Positions 16,365-24,675 of a DNA stretch of 61,724 bases are shown here, piece after piece. Under the pieces are notes generated by a model that had not been told where the DNA came from, ran no database searches, and saw nothing but the letters and a program-made list of their open reading frames with translations. A program made the translations under genes and the position numbers. How positions within the stretch are numbered: the stretch's first letter is position 1; each line of letters starts with the position of its first letter. The DNA is taken from assembly GCA_021802045.1 (NCBI GenBank), contig JAKABB010000005.1, positions 1-61,724 of the forward strand. Reading direction: 5' to 3'. This DNA is from a bacterium. GTDB lineage: Bacteria; Chloroflexota; Dormibacteria; Aeolococcales; Bog-877.

Positions 16365-16399
16365 GGAAGGGCGTTCGGCCGGCTCGCGGCTGCCGGCGA

Positions 16400-16471
16400 G
16401 CCCGCATCGTCTAGCGGTCAGGACATCACCCTTTCAAGGTGGTAACCGGGGTTCGACTCCCCGTGCGGGTA
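16400..16471 (+). tRNA. tRNA-Glu (anticodon TTC)
   Basis: Standard cloverleaf: acceptor GCCCGCA with TGCGGGT, D arm CGTCTAGCGGTCAGGACA, anticodon loop CCTTTCAAG (TTC), T arm CCGGGGTTCGACTCCCCG. CCA is not encoded. It is divergent from the gltX operon. Confidence 0.93.
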
Positions 16472-16496
16472 CATCTCCCCGGGACGGGCCCAGCCG

Positions 16497-17279
16497 TCAG
16501 GGCCGGGGCGACAGCGCCTCCACGGGGTCGCCGACCCGCACCGGGCCGGGCTCGAGCACCTCGCCGTACATGCCAAAGAGCACCGACCGCCCATCGGCCG
16601 CGGTCCCCCGATAGGCCATGATCGCGCGCAGGGTGGGCAGCTGGTAGCGGCCCGTGGCCGGGTCCTGCTGGGTGACCGCGCACCGGGGCACCGGCTCTGT
16701 GACCCGCACCACCGCCGCCCCCATCCGCACCGGCCGGCCCGCCCAGGTGTCCTCCTCGTGGGCGGTGCACCCGTCGAGCTCGATGAGCATGCGGAAACGG
16801 CCGGTGTCGCCCGCGCGCGGGTCTCCGGCCCGCCTGGCCAGCTCCGCCCCCGAGGCGGTGCTCAGCACGGTCAGCGGCCAGACATCGACCCCGGCGCCCG
16901 GCCGGTCCACGCGCACCAGCCGGAGCGGGACCCCCGCATAGTCCGAGAGGGCCGTGCCGAACGGGCCCTCCAGCACGTGTCCGTCCACCATGCGCCCGTA
17001 GAAGTCCGTGCGCACGGGGGCATCCAGGTGGGTCGCCAGGCCCTGGACCGTGGTCCCGTCCGGGAAGGCCAGGGCCAGTTGCTCCGTGCCAGGGTCCCAC
17101 TCGCTGCGCACCCGCACCAGGGCCCCGCGCCGGGTGCCGTTGTAGAGGCGGCCCTGAGTGTCGACGAGGTGGAAGCGGCGGTTGGCGGCGACACCCCAGG
17201 GTTCCAGGACGATCTGCTCGGGGTGCTGCAGCGCCAGTGACTTGACGGCGGCGATCGACAGCCGGGCCACCGTCCTCAT
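16497..17279 (-). CDS. MOSC-domain protein (mARC/YcbX-like, no ferredoxin domain)
   Basis: The 260-residue protein has a MOSC N-terminal beta barrel (ARLSIAAVKSLALQHPEQIVLEPWGVAANRRF) and a MOSC domain. The conserved molybdenum-cofactor cysteine lies in EPVPRCAVTQQDPATG. Relatives reduce N-hydroxylated compounds or bind sulfurated molybdenum cofactor. YcbX has an extra C-terminal ferredoxin domain that is missing here, so a separate electron donor is needed. The ATG at 17279 (MRTVARLS) is chosen because the domain starts there; the longer frame is Arg/Pro-rich. The gene is monocistronic, next to tRNA-Glu. Confidence 0.82.
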   Translation of the reverse strand: MRTVARLSIAAVKSLALQHPEQIVLEPWGVAANRRFHLVDTQGRLYNGTRRGALVRVRSEWDPGTEQLALAFPDGTTVQGLATHLDAPVRTDFYGRMVDGHVLEGPFGTALSDYAGVPLRLVRVDRPGAGVDVWPLTVLSTASGAELARRAGDPRAGDTGRFRMLIELDGCTAHEEDTWAGRPVRMGAAVVRVTEPVPRCAVTQQDPATGRYQLPTLRAIMAYRGTAADGRSVLFGMYGEVLEPGPVRVGDPVEALSPRP

Positions 17280-17697
17280 CCCGGTGTCGCCCGGCCCACC
17301 GGGCGTCCCCGGGCATTCACCCGCCGAGGATAGAGGCCCGGGGGCGGCCACCTCGCTCTCGTGGTGCCGGCCCGGCCGGTGCTGCGGTCGCGGGCGTGGG
17401 CTGGCGAGTGCTGCCGACGGTGCAAGCCTGTAGCGCCTGCACAACTGGTCGGCGCTCCGGTTCGTGGGAGGAGCCCGATGGCGTGGGGGCCCGCCAGGCG
17501 CCAGGCTTCAAGTCCCACGCCGGCAGGATGGCCACCAGTCCCCGGCCCGACGGTCGGCGTGGGCCGGCCCGGGGGCCGCGAGCCCCGAGAGGCATGCGGG
17601 AGGGCTCCGGAGGGGCCCGCGGCTGGGGAGGGGGCTGGGTTCCCCAGCCGCCGGGAGCCCGCGAGGCGTCCCCGCCCGACCGGGCGAGGCTACGAGG

Positions 17698-18084
17698 CTA
17701 CTGGGACCGGCGGGTGACGAGGGCCAGGCCCAGGGCGAAGAGGCCCAGGGCTCCGCCCAGCGCTGGCCGTCGGCCCCCGATGTGGGCGGCGGTGTGGATC
17801 GCCGTCAGTCCCATGCCGCCGGCCGCGGCCAGGCCGGCCAGGCCCAGGGTCGCGGCCCGGAGCTCCCGGCGGGTCACACCGGCCGCCCCGGCGGCGGCGC
17901 AGCCGGTCAGGGCCAGCCACACGGCCAGGCCCATGACCGAGCCGCGAGCCCGGCCCGGGGCGGTCTGGAACATCGTGCGGCGGCTGAGGATGAACTGGGC
18001 GACGTCGGCGGTCCCACCCGCGGCCACCGCCACCAGGCCCAGCCGTGCGGCCCGCCCGCTGCCAACGCCGGTGAAGGTGCTCAC
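17698..18084 (-). CDS. Small integral membrane protein, about four helices
   Basis: A 128-residue hydrophobic protein with segments [65 protein letters not shown] and LGGALGLFALGLALV. The GTG at 18084 begins 5 bases after the PucR-type gene ends, so it is probably translated from the same mRNA. No family recognised. Partnership with the regulator suggests a membrane sensor or a regulated transport accessory, but this is inference only. Confidence 0.6.
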   Translation of the reverse strand: MSTFTGVGSGRAARLGLVAVAAGGTADVAQFILSRRTMFQTAPGRARGSVMGLAVWLALTGCAAAGAAGVTRRELRAATLGLAGLAAAGGMGLTAIHTAAHIGGRRPALGGALGLFALGLALVTRRSQ

Positions 18085-18089
18085 GGCGC

Positions 18090-19409
18090 TCAATGATGCC
18101 GCAGGTGGGACCGGCGCAGGGTGAGGGCGGTGGTGGGGCCGGTGGCGGCCGGGGCCCCGACCGCCTCCAGCAGCCGGGCCCCGCGCAGGGCGAGGAGGAT
18201 GCGCAGCCGCGGCTCCAGGCCGTCCCACCGCCCGACCAGCTCCTGGATCCGCTCCATCCGGTAGAGCAGGGTGTGACGGTGGACGCCCAGGGCGCGGGCC
18301 GCCGCTGTCGGGCCCTCGTGGGTCAGGAGTGTCTCCAGGGTCTCGCGCAGGGGCAGGCGCCGACGCCGGTCATGGGCCAGGAGCGGCCCGATGGTCGTCT
18401 CCACGAACTCCTGGAGGCCGGGCAGGTCGTGCAGCCAGCCCCGGTAGACGTGGAGCTCGGCGGCCGAGAGGGTGGTCGCCTCAGGCATCAGGACCCGGCC
18501 GACGGTGAGAGTGTCGCGGGTGGCCCGGACCATGGCCGGGAGCTCTTGCAGGGTGTGGGCGACCGGTCCGACCGCCAGCCGCCAGGGGCCGGCCTCACTG
18601 CCGGTGGCGGGACGGAGCAGCCGCACCAGGGTCTCCACTCGGACGCCGACCGGGACCAGGCCCACCACCATGGCCTGGTAGAGGGCGACGTGGGCCCGCT
18701 GGGTCCGCCAGGCGGTGGCCACCGCGGCCTCCGCGGTGGTGTCGTCGGCGTCGACCGCCACCACCCGGTATGGGAAGTCCAGGACCGTTCCATCGTCGAT
18801 CGCCACCTGCGCCAGCAGGGCGGGGTCGCCGGTGCCGCCGAGGATGACCGCGAAGAACTGGTCGTGGCGGCGGTCCTGCTCCCGGCGGAGTCGTTCCCGG
18901 GTCCGGAGGTAGCTGGTGCTGACCGCCACGCTGATGGCGTCCAAGTAGTCGAAGAGGGGCCCCACCGCTGTCAGCACGGACTGGGGCTCAATCTCGGGGT
19001 GAACACGGACCATCTCGATGACGTGCTGCCAGATGACCAGGGCGGCCACCCGGTAGGCGCGCAGGATGGCGTCCAGCGGCATCCCGGTGGTGCCCAGGCG
19101 GCCCCCCATCCCCGCCAGGCGGTGGAGCTCGGCGGCCGACGGCGGGCGCTCCTCGGCCCACAGGGCCAGCAGGGTGGTGAGCCCCTCCCGGCACGCGGCC
19201 AGCACCTCGCTGCCGAAGGTGGAGCCGCCGCTGTCGCCCTCGGCCAGGGGGATCGCCCGACCGATCTCGATGGCCATCCGACGCGCCAGCCGTTCCACCC
19301 GGCGCCGGAGCGAGTCGATGATGATCGGGCTGACGGACGGCATGTCCGAATACCGGCGCGAGTGCGTGGAGATCTGGTCGTCGCGTTCTACTCGCCGTCC
19401 CATGCGCAT
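18090..19409 (-). CDS. PucR/CdaR-type transcriptional regulator with RsbRD-like N-terminal domain
   Basis: The 439-residue regulator has an N-terminal helical RsbRD/RsbT-antagonist-like domain (about residues 40-170, including GTTGMPLDAILRAYRVAALVIWQHV). A degenerate GGDEF-like middle follows. The C-terminal PucR helix-turn-helix (LLTHEGPTAAARALGVHRHTLLYRMERIQEL) lies near residues 360-395. Members respond to metabolites and activate purine, sugar-acid or stress genes. Three starts are possible: 19409, 19403 or MPSVSPIIIDSL at 19343. A TATGCT box 8 bases before the 19403 ATG favours a leaderless start there. A perfect 26-bp palindrome lies 40 bases upstream and is a candidate operator. It is followed immediately by a membrane-protein gene. 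Confidence 0.85.
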   Translation of the reverse strand: MRMGRRVERDDQISTHSRRYSDMPSVSPIIIDSLRRRVERLARRMAIEIGRAIPLAEGDSGGSTFGSEVLAACREGLTTLLALWAEERPPSAAELHRLAGMGGRLGTTGMPLDAILRAYRVAALVIWQHVIEMVRVHPEIEPQSVLTAVGPLFDYLDAISVAVSTSYLRTRERLRREQDRRHDQFFAVILGGTGDPALLAQVAIDDGTVLDFPYRVVAVDADDTTAEAAVATAWRTQRAHVALYQAMVVGLVPVGVRVETLVRLLRPATGSEAGPWRLAVGPVAHTLQELPAMVRATRDTLTVGRVLMPEATTLSAAELHVYRGWLHDLPGLQEFVETTIGPLLAHDRRRRLPLRETLETLLTHEGPTAAARALGVHRHTLLYRMERIQELVGRWDGLEPRLRILLALRGARLLEAVGAPAATGPTTALTLRRSHLRHH

Positions 19410-19448
19410 TCAGCATACGTGCCGATCCCACCTGGGCGCCGGCGATAC

Positions 19449-19474
19449 GGGTGGGGGCCCGCGGGCCCCCACCC
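19449..19474. promoter_or_regulatory. 26-bp perfect palindrome between the PucR-type gene and the Rieske gene
   Basis: Two 13-base arms, GGGTGGGGGCCCG and its reverse complement, meet with no loop. It could be a dimeric operator upstream of the PucR-type regulator (start 40 bases away) or the terminator of the sigma-Rieske operon, which runs in the same direction. The run AAAAA at 19480 is on the wrong side for a minus-strand terminator. The rest of 19475-19736 shows no gene. Confidence 0.55.
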
Positions 19475-19736
19475 CCGGAAAAATCATCCCAGTGGGGGAT
19501 GCCGGATCGGGTGGCGGCGGCTACGGTTGAGGAGCTGTCGGGGTGGCGCTCCGATTGGTGGTGCGCCGGCCACCCGAGCCGGGTCCGTGGAGCACGACCG
19601 CCGTCCCCACCGTGACCGTGCCGGGAGGGTCGGTTCTCCCCTCACCGCCGCGGGTCCGCTCGTGAGCCCGCCCCATCGGCCGGTCCGGGCCCGCGGCGGC
19701 GCGGTGCGGGTTCCGGACCGCGGTCGCCGCGGCGGT

Positions 19737-20465
19737 TCAGACCACGAAGACCTGGACCTCGCCGTCAGGCATCACCCGGCTGCGCAGGCGCGGGAGTGGC
19801 GGCAGGCCGCTCGGATAGGCCCCCGGCCACGCGGTCCCGGCGTAGGCGCCGCTCCGCGCGAAGCGGGCGCCGTGGCAGGGGCAGACGAACACCCGCTCGG
19901 TGGCCGCCCAGCCCACGCGGCAGCCGAGGTGGGTGCAGATCGCAGAGAGGGCGGCGATGCCGCCGCCGCGCTCCCGGACCAGGACGCCGGCGATCGCTCC
20001 CGCCACGAACGGCACCGGGTGGTCGGCGGTGATGGCCTCGACGTGGGCGATCCCCTGCCACCGGCCCTGGTCCGGCACCAGGGGCCCTTGGTCGATGGGC
20101 GTGGGCGCGGCCGGGTGCCCGGGCAGCAGCTCGCCCAGGAGCGCGCCCGACACCCCGGCCGCCACCGCCACCCCCGTCCCGGCCAGCCACTGCCGCCGGG
20201 ACCAGGTCTGACCTCGGCCCGGGTGGCCGACCGCGGGGTCCTCGCCGCGGCCGCCGCCCAGCTCGCGGTCGATCAGCCGGTGCAGCCGGCGGGTGAACGC
20301 CGGCCGGGGGGTGGTGGCGCCCGGGCGCTGACCGGCCAGGGCCGCGGCCAGTTGGTGCGGCCGCGGGTCGCCGGCGGCTCCCGGGGGCGCGGGCTGGCCG
20401 CGCTGGTCCGAGAGGAGACGGTCGGTGGCCGCCTCCAGGGCGCGGTCCTCGTCCGGGCCCGTCAC
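19737..20465 (-). CDS. Rieske [2Fe-2S] protein with Tat-like membrane anchor and long N-terminal extension
   Basis: The 242-residue protein has three parts. A hydrophilic N-terminus spans about residues 1-85. A twin-arginine-like segment (SRRQWLAGTGVAVAAGVSGALL, residues about 89-110) would insert the protein in the membrane with the C-terminus outside. The Rieske domain has CTHLGC (Cys177, His179, Cys182) and CPCHGARF (Cys195, Cys197, His198), so both ligands pairs and the disulfide cysteines are present. Its ATG overlaps the ECF sigma stop (ATGA), so the two are translated together. No cytochrome b or arsenite/dioxygenase gene is nearby. The arrangement is that of a sigma/anti-sigma pair, so a redox-sensing anti-sigma role is possible. 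Confidence 0.88.
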   Translation of the reverse strand: MTGPDEDRALEAATDRLLSDQRGQPAPPGAAGDPRPHQLAAALAGQRPGATTPRPAFTRRLHRLIDRELGGGRGEDPAVGHPGRGQTWSRRQWLAGTGVAVAAGVSGALLGELLPGHPAAPTPIDQGPLVPDQGRWQGIAHVEAITADHPVPFVAGAIAGVLVRERGGGIAALSAICTHLGCRVGWAATERVFVCPCHGARFARSGAYAGTAWPGAYPSGLPPLPRLRSRVMPDGEVQVFVV

Positions 20466-21055
20466 GGCAGGACCTCCCGGAGGCTGGCCGCTCGCCGCAG
20501 GGCCCGCAGCTGCAGGACCCGCACGTTGCCGGGTCGGATCCCCATCCCCTTGGCGGTGTCGCGGACCGAGCGCCCCTCCAGGAAGCGCAGCTCCAGCACC
20601 CGCCGGTAGTTCTCGGGGAGGGCCGCCAGGAGCGTCCGCACCCGCTGGGCCGCGGCGGGCTCGCCGTCCGGCTCCGGGGGGCCGTCGCCGGGGTCCGTCA
20701 GTTCCAGCGGGCCGGCGTCGAGCGGGGCCGGGGCCTCGCTGTAGAGCCGGCTCCAGTGCTCGGCCAGGACCGCCCGGGCGATGGTGAAGAGCAGCCCGCG
20801 CACCCGCTCCGGGTCCAGCGGCTGCCGGCCGCGCAGCGCTCGCAGGAAGGCCTCCGCGGTGAGGTCCTCGGCGTCAGCGGCGCTGCCGACGCGGCGGGCG
20901 ATGAAGGCGTAGATCGCCGGGGCCTCAACCCGGTAGGCCGCGGCCAGCACCCGCTGGCGCGCGACCGCCGGCCCGTCCGGTGGGGCGGCCTCCAAGGACT
21001 CCCCCGGCGGGGGTGGGCCGGTCGACATCCCCGAGGGGCGCGGCTCAGCCGCCAT
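20462..21055 (-). CDS. ECF sigma-70 family factor
   Basis: The 197-residue sigma factor has region 2 (AIYAFIARRVGSAADAEDLTAEAFLRAL) and region 4 (ALPENYRRVLELRFLEGRSVRDTAKGMGIRPGNVRVLQLRALRRA). It directs polymerase to a small stress regulon. The downstream Rieske gene overlaps by 4 bases. This pairing replaces the usual zinc anti-sigma gene and suggests that sigma activity is tied to the redox state of an extracytoplasmic iron-sulfur cluster. The N-terminal 25 residues are Pro/Gly-rich; ATG 21055 or a downstream ATG (MSTGPPPP) may be used. Confidence 0.9.
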   Translation of the reverse strand: MAAEPRPSGMSTGPPPPGESLEAAPPDGPAVARQRVLAAAYRVEAPAIYAFIARRVGSAADAEDLTAEAFLRALRGRQPLDPERVRGLLFTIARAVLAEHWSRLYSEAPAPLDAGPLELTDPGDGPPEPDGEPAAAQRVRTLLAALPENYRRVLELRFLEGRSVRDTAKGMGIRPGNVRVLQLRALRRAASLREVLP

Positions 21056-21173
21056 GCACCGCCCTCATGCCTTGTCCTTCCCGGCAGGTTACACCGCGGC
21101 CCCGTAACGCTCGGGGGAATACCAGGGTGAGCGTCGGATGGACCTTCGCCGCCCCGATTCTGGAGGCATGCCC

Positions 21174-21659
21174 ATGTGGCACCGAGCGATGCATCGACTC
21201 CTTCCCGTGAGCGTGGCCGGCTGCGCCCTGGCCCTGGCCGCCTGCGGCGCCTCGACCGCCAGCCCCGTCGCCCACCACCACGGGGCCGCCAGCCCCAACA
21301 CCCAGCCCGCCGCCGCCAGCAGCTGCCACCTGGCCGTGGCGATCACCACCGCGGCCGGCACCACCTGGGGGACCGTGACCGCGACCTACGGCTCGACCAC
21401 GGACACCTTCACCGCCCCGGCGAGAACGATCGCCGTCCCCTGCGGGACCACGGTCACGCTCTCGCAGACCGCGACCAGCACCACCACCTGGCCCTTTGCC
21501 CACTGGACCGTGCCGAGCGGAACGGTGAAGGGGTCCACCACCACCGTGGATGTGGCCTCGGGGACCGTCCACGCCACCGCGGTCTACGCCCTGGCCGGGG
21601 CGGCGGCTTCGGGCAGTGGCTCCAGCTCATCGGGGGGCAGCTCCGGCTGGTCCGGGTAG
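21174..21659 (+). CDS. Predicted lipoprotein of unknown function
   Basis: The 161-residue protein begins MWHRAMHRLLPVSVAGC with a lipobox LALAAC/G, so Cys near residue 23 is probably lipidated. The mature part is Thr/Ser/Ala-rich beta sequence (GTVTATYGSTTDTFTAPART, AHWTVPSGTVKG) with a Ser/Gly-rich C-terminus. It resembles a small carbohydrate- or surface-exposed beta domain, but no family is recognised. The ATG at 21174 is chosen because GGAGG lies 8 bases upstream; the ATG at 21168 is too close to it. Divergent from the ECF sigma gene, whose promoter region it shares, so it is a candidate target of that sigma factor. Confidence 0.6.
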   Translation: MWHRAMHRLLPVSVAGCALALAACGASTASPVAHHHGAASPNTQPAAASSCHLAVAITTAAGTTWGTVTATYGSTTDTFTAPARTIAVPCGTTVTLSQTATSTTTWPFAHWTVPSGTVKGSTTTVDVASGTVHATAVYALAGAAASGSGSSSSGGSSGWSG

Positions 21660-21783
21660 CGCCGGCCCGGCGCCGACCCCATACACTCGGAGCCGCGAGG
21701 GGACGGAGCTCGGGGCCCTCCTCCCTGGATGCCGGTAACTGGCCGTGCCGCGTGGACGGGCCCGGATGGATGCGGAGGGCGTC

Positions 21784-22839
21784 ATGCGGGCCATCTACGC
21801 GACCAGGGGCGGTGGTGACGACCCACTGGCCAACCTGGAGATCGGCGAGCGACCGGTCCCCGACCCGCCCCCGGGCTTCGCCCGGGTCCGGGTGACCGCG
21901 TCCTCCCTCAACCGCCACGACCTCTGGACCCTGCAGGGGGTCACCGGGGAGCCGATCACCTTCCCGCGCATCCTGGGCTGCGACGTGGCGGGGACGGTCG
22001 ACGCCTACGGGCCGCAGACCCCCGAGACCTTCCCGCCGGGAACACCGGTGGTGGCCCACAGTCTCATCACCTGCGGACGCTGCGAGGCGTGCCTGGGTCC
22101 GGACGAGACCCTGTGCCAGCATTTCGCCATCCTCAGCGACGGACCCTACGAGGGGACCCTGGCCGAGTACACCCTGGTGCCCGCCGCCAACCTGTTCCTC
22201 CTCCCCCCCCAGTTCACCGACGCCGAGGCCGCCTGCCTGCCGACGGCGTACCTCACCGCCTTCCGGATGCTGTTCGGCCGGGCCCGGGTCCGGCCCGGCG
22301 ACACCGTCCTGATCCAGGGGGCGGGCGGTGGGGTGGCCACGGCGGCGGAGGCGATCGCCCGCCTGGCCGGGATGCGGGTGATCGTCACCAGCCGGGACGC
22401 CACCCGTCGGCAGGCCGCCCTGGCCCGGGGGGCGCACCACGCCGTCGAGACCGGCCGCGCGGCGGCCGGCGAGATCCTCGGCCTGACCGCCGGCCGGGGC
22501 GTGGACGCGGTCCTAGAGACCGTCGGCGAGGCGACCTGGGCCACCAGCCTGCGGGCGGTCCGGCCCGGGGGGACGATCGTGGTCGCGGGCGCCACCACCG
22601 GGGCCAACCCCAAGGCCGACCTCGCCCGGATCTTCTGGCGCCAGCTCACCGTGATGGGCTCCACCATGGGCAGCCGGGCCGAGTTCGCGGCGCTGCTGCG
22701 CTTCGCCGAGGTCAGCGGCCTGACCCCGATGGTGGACTCGGTGGTGCCCATGGACCAGGCTCCCGCCGCCTTCCGGCGGCTGGCGGAGGGGACGGCCCTG
22801 GGCAAGCTGGTCGTGCGGATCGCCCCCCAGCCCCGGTAG
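21784..22839 (+). CDS. MDR-superfamily zinc-type alcohol dehydrogenase / quinone reductase-like protein
   Basis: The 351-residue NAD(P)H-dependent oxidoreductase has a GroES-like domain (SSLNRHDLWTLQGV, ILGCDVAGTVDAYG). It also has a structural-zinc-like segment CGRCEACLGPDETLCQH, then a Rossmann domain (VLIQGAGGGVATAAEAIARLAG, and LAGMRVIVTSRDATRRQAA). The catalytic-zinc ligands of classical alcohol dehydrogenases are not complete: Asn-Arg-His replaces Cys in the first motif. It may therefore act as a zinc-independent quinone or enoyl reductase. Four structural-zinc cysteines appear reduced to three plus His. Start 21784 (MRAIYATRGG) has CGGAGG upstream. Substrate unknown. Confidence 0.82.
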   Translation: MRAIYATRGGGDDPLANLEIGERPVPDPPPGFARVRVTASSLNRHDLWTLQGVTGEPITFPRILGCDVAGTVDAYGPQTPETFPPGTPVVAHSLITCGRCEACLGPDETLCQHFAILSDGPYEGTLAEYTLVPAANLFLLPPQFTDAEAACLPTAYLTAFRMLFGRARVRPGDTVLIQGAGGGVATAAEAIARLAGMRVIVTSRDATRRQAALARGAHHAVETGRAAAGEILGLTAGRGVDAVLETVGEATWATSLRAVRPGGTIVVAGATTGANPKADLARIFWRQLTVMGSTMGSRAEFAALLRFAEVSGLTPMVDSVVPMDQAPAAFRRLAEGTALGKLVVRIAPQPR

Positions 22840-22905
22840 GCGCCCCCGGCGGCGCCGGACACCTCGGGACGGGGTCAGCCCGGCCGCCGGACAAGGCGGG
22901 GTCGC

Positions 22906-22934
22906 TTGACCCCCGGGGGTCGTCCGCCTATGAT
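22906..22934 (+). promoter_or_regulatory. Sigma70-type promoter of the arsR-ino1 inositol-lipid operon
   Basis: TTGACC (22906-22911), a 17-base spacer and TATGAT (22929-22934) make the best promoter in the window. Just downstream (22937-22970) lie ATAAGGA and TCCTTTAT as an imperfect inverted repeat, with GTTTATC and CTTTATC as near direct repeats. This AT-rich patch in GC-rich DNA is a likely operator for the ArsR-type protein encoded next. Confidence 0.75.
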
Positions 22935-22975
22935 GCATAAGGAATCGTTTATCAAACAGTCCTTTATCTGAAACC

Positions 22976-23386
22976 TTGCTGAACTCACCACCGCGCCGCC
23001 ATGTCCTGCCCCGGGCGCTGGCCGCCGTCCCGGACGGTGACCTGGCCGCTCCGTTCGAGAGCCTGGGGAACCCCACCCGCCTGCGCATCGTGGAGCGGCT
23101 GGCGGCCACCCGAGAGGTGAGGGTCTCGGACCTTGCGCTCCAGCTGGGCGTCAGCCAGCCACGGCTCTCGTGGCACCTGCGGCTCCTGCGCCGCAGCCGC
23201 ATCGTCACCACGCGCCGCGAGGGCCGCGAGGTCCTGTGCCGGCTCGATCGCGAAGCCATCCTCGACCATCTGGGCCGCTTCCGGGCGCTCATCGATGGTC
23301 GGCTGTCCATCGACCCCACCCCGTCTCCGGCCGCGGTGCTCGGGGTGCCCACGCGGGAGAACCCGCTGCCGGAGGTGTTGCCATGA
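22976..23386 (+). CDS. ArsR-family winged-helix repressor
   Basis: The 136-residue protein has the ArsR winged helix-turn-helix ([51 protein letters not shown]) and a helical C-terminus. The metal-binding ELCVCDL motif is replaced by REVRVSDL, with no Cys, so it is not a metal sensor; a small metabolite or none may be the effector. It starts at TTG 22976, and its TGA overlaps the ino1 ATG. Position as first gene of the inositol-lipid operon, behind a strong promoter with an AT-rich repeat, suggests it autoregulates the whole operon. Confidence 0.85.
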   Translation: MLNSPPRRHVLPRALAAVPDGDLAAPFESLGNPTRLRIVERLAATREVRVSDLALQLGVSQPRLSWHLRLLRRSRIVTTRREGREVLCRLDREAILDHLGRFRALIDGRLSIDPTPSPAAVLGVPTRENPLPEVLP

Positions 23387-24612
23387 GTCAGAAGGTCCGG
23401 GTCGCCGTCATCGGGGTCGGCAACTGCGCGTCCTCCCTGGTCCAGGGTGTCGAGTACTACCGCCACGCCGAACCCGGGGATTTCGTGCCCGGCCTGATGC
23501 ACGTCGACCTCGGCGGCTACCACATCAGCGACATCGAGTTCTCGGCGGCCTTCGACATCGACAAGGAGAAGGTCGGCCGCGACCTCGGGGAGGCGATCGG
23601 CCGGGGCCAGAACAACACCGTCACCTTCGCCACCGTGGGTCAGCTGGGGGTGCCGGTGCACCGTGGCATGACCCACGACGGGCTCGGCAAGTACCTGTCC
23701 GAGGTGATCGAGAAGGCCCCCGGCCCCACCGCGGACATCGTCAGGATCCTCAAGGACACGGGCACCGACGTGGTGGTGAACTACCTCCCGGTGGGCTCGG
23801 AGATGGCCACCAAGTGGTACGCCGAGCAGATCCTGGAGGCGGGCTGCGCCATGGTCAACTGCATGCCGGTCTTCCTGGCCCGCGAGGACTACTGGCAGGA
23901 GCGTTTCCGGCAGCACAACCTGCCGATCATCGGGGACGACATCAAGTCCCAGGTGGGCGCCACCATCATCCACCGGGTGCTGGCCCGCCTCTTCCGCGAG
24001 CGCGGGGTCAAGCTGGAGCACACCTACCAGCTGAACTTCGGGGGCAACACCGACTTCCTCAACATGCTGGAGCGCGAGCGGCTGGTCAGCAAGAAGATCA
24101 GCAAGACCAACTCGGTCCTCTCCCAGCTCGACCACCCCATGGCCAAGGAGGACGTCCACATCGGGCCCTCCGACTACGTGCCCTGGCTGCGGGACCGCAA
24201 GTGGGCCCACATCCGCCTGGAGGGCCGGTCGTTCGGCGACGTGCCGCTGAACGTCGACCTCAAGCTCGAGGTGCACGACTCCCCCAACTCGGCCGGCATC
24301 GTCATCGACGCCGTCCGCTGCTGCAAGCTGGGTCTCGACCGCGGGCTCTCCGGGGCCCTGGAGGGCCCGTCGGCCTACTTCATGAAGTCCCCGCCCATCC
24401 AGGTGGCGGACCCGGTGGCGCGGGACCTGACCGAAGCCTTCATCGCCGGCCGGGTCGGCGCCGACTGCCTCAGCGGGCGTGGGCCCGCCGGTGCCACCGG
24501 CGGGCCGGTGGCACCGGCGTTGGCCCCCGCCACCAACGGGGCCAGCGATGGTCACGGTGCGGAGCTGGACCGCCGCGCCGGCGCCGAGGCCACCGCGGGC
24601 GCCGGGGGATGA
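23383..24612 (+). CDS. ino1: Myo-inositol-1-phosphate synthase (inositol-3-phosphate synthase)
   Basis: The enzyme converts glucose 6-phosphate to inositol phosphate with bound NAD, the first step towards phosphatidylinositol. The Rossmann start is [20 protein letters not shown]. Signature segments [52 protein letters not shown] and [13 protein letters not shown] match the short bacterial/archaeal type. Residues after about 365 are a Gly/Ala/Pro-rich tail not seen in most relatives. GGAGGT precedes the ATG, which overlaps the arsR stop. It heads a run of acyltransferase, mannosyltransferase and phosphatidylinositol synthase genes. Confidence 0.95.
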   Translation: MSQKVRVAVIGVGNCASSLVQGVEYYRHAEPGDFVPGLMHVDLGGYHISDIEFSAAFDIDKEKVGRDLGEAIGRGQNNTVTFATVGQLGVPVHRGMTHDGLGKYLSEVIEKAPGPTADIVRILKDTGTDVVVNYLPVGSEMATKWYAEQILEAGCAMVNCMPVFLAREDYWQERFRQHNLPIIGDDIKSQVGATIIHRVLARLFRERGVKLEHTYQLNFGGNTDFLNMLERERLVSKKISKTNSVLSQLDHPMAKEDVHIGPSDYVPWLRDRKWAHIRLEGRSFGDVPLNVDLKLEVHDSPNSAGIVIDAVRCCKLGLDRGLSGALEGPSAYFMKSPPIQVADPVARDLTEAFIAGRVGADCLSGRGPAGATGGPVAPALAPATNGASDGHGAELDRRAGAEATAGAGG

Positions 24613-24675
24613 CCCTATGGGCGCGACCCCGCCGCCGTGCCCGCTGAACTCGTCGCTGGCCCGGTGGGAGCGCCG

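Noticed and set aside
16497..17444. Longer start for the MOSC protein (MCRRYRLAPSAA)
   Set aside because: The added 55 residues are Arg/Pro-rich, and the domain begins at MRTVARLS (17279).
18093..20609. 838-codon plus-strand open frame
   Set aside because: Antisense to the PucR, Rieske and sigma genes; composition is not protein-like.
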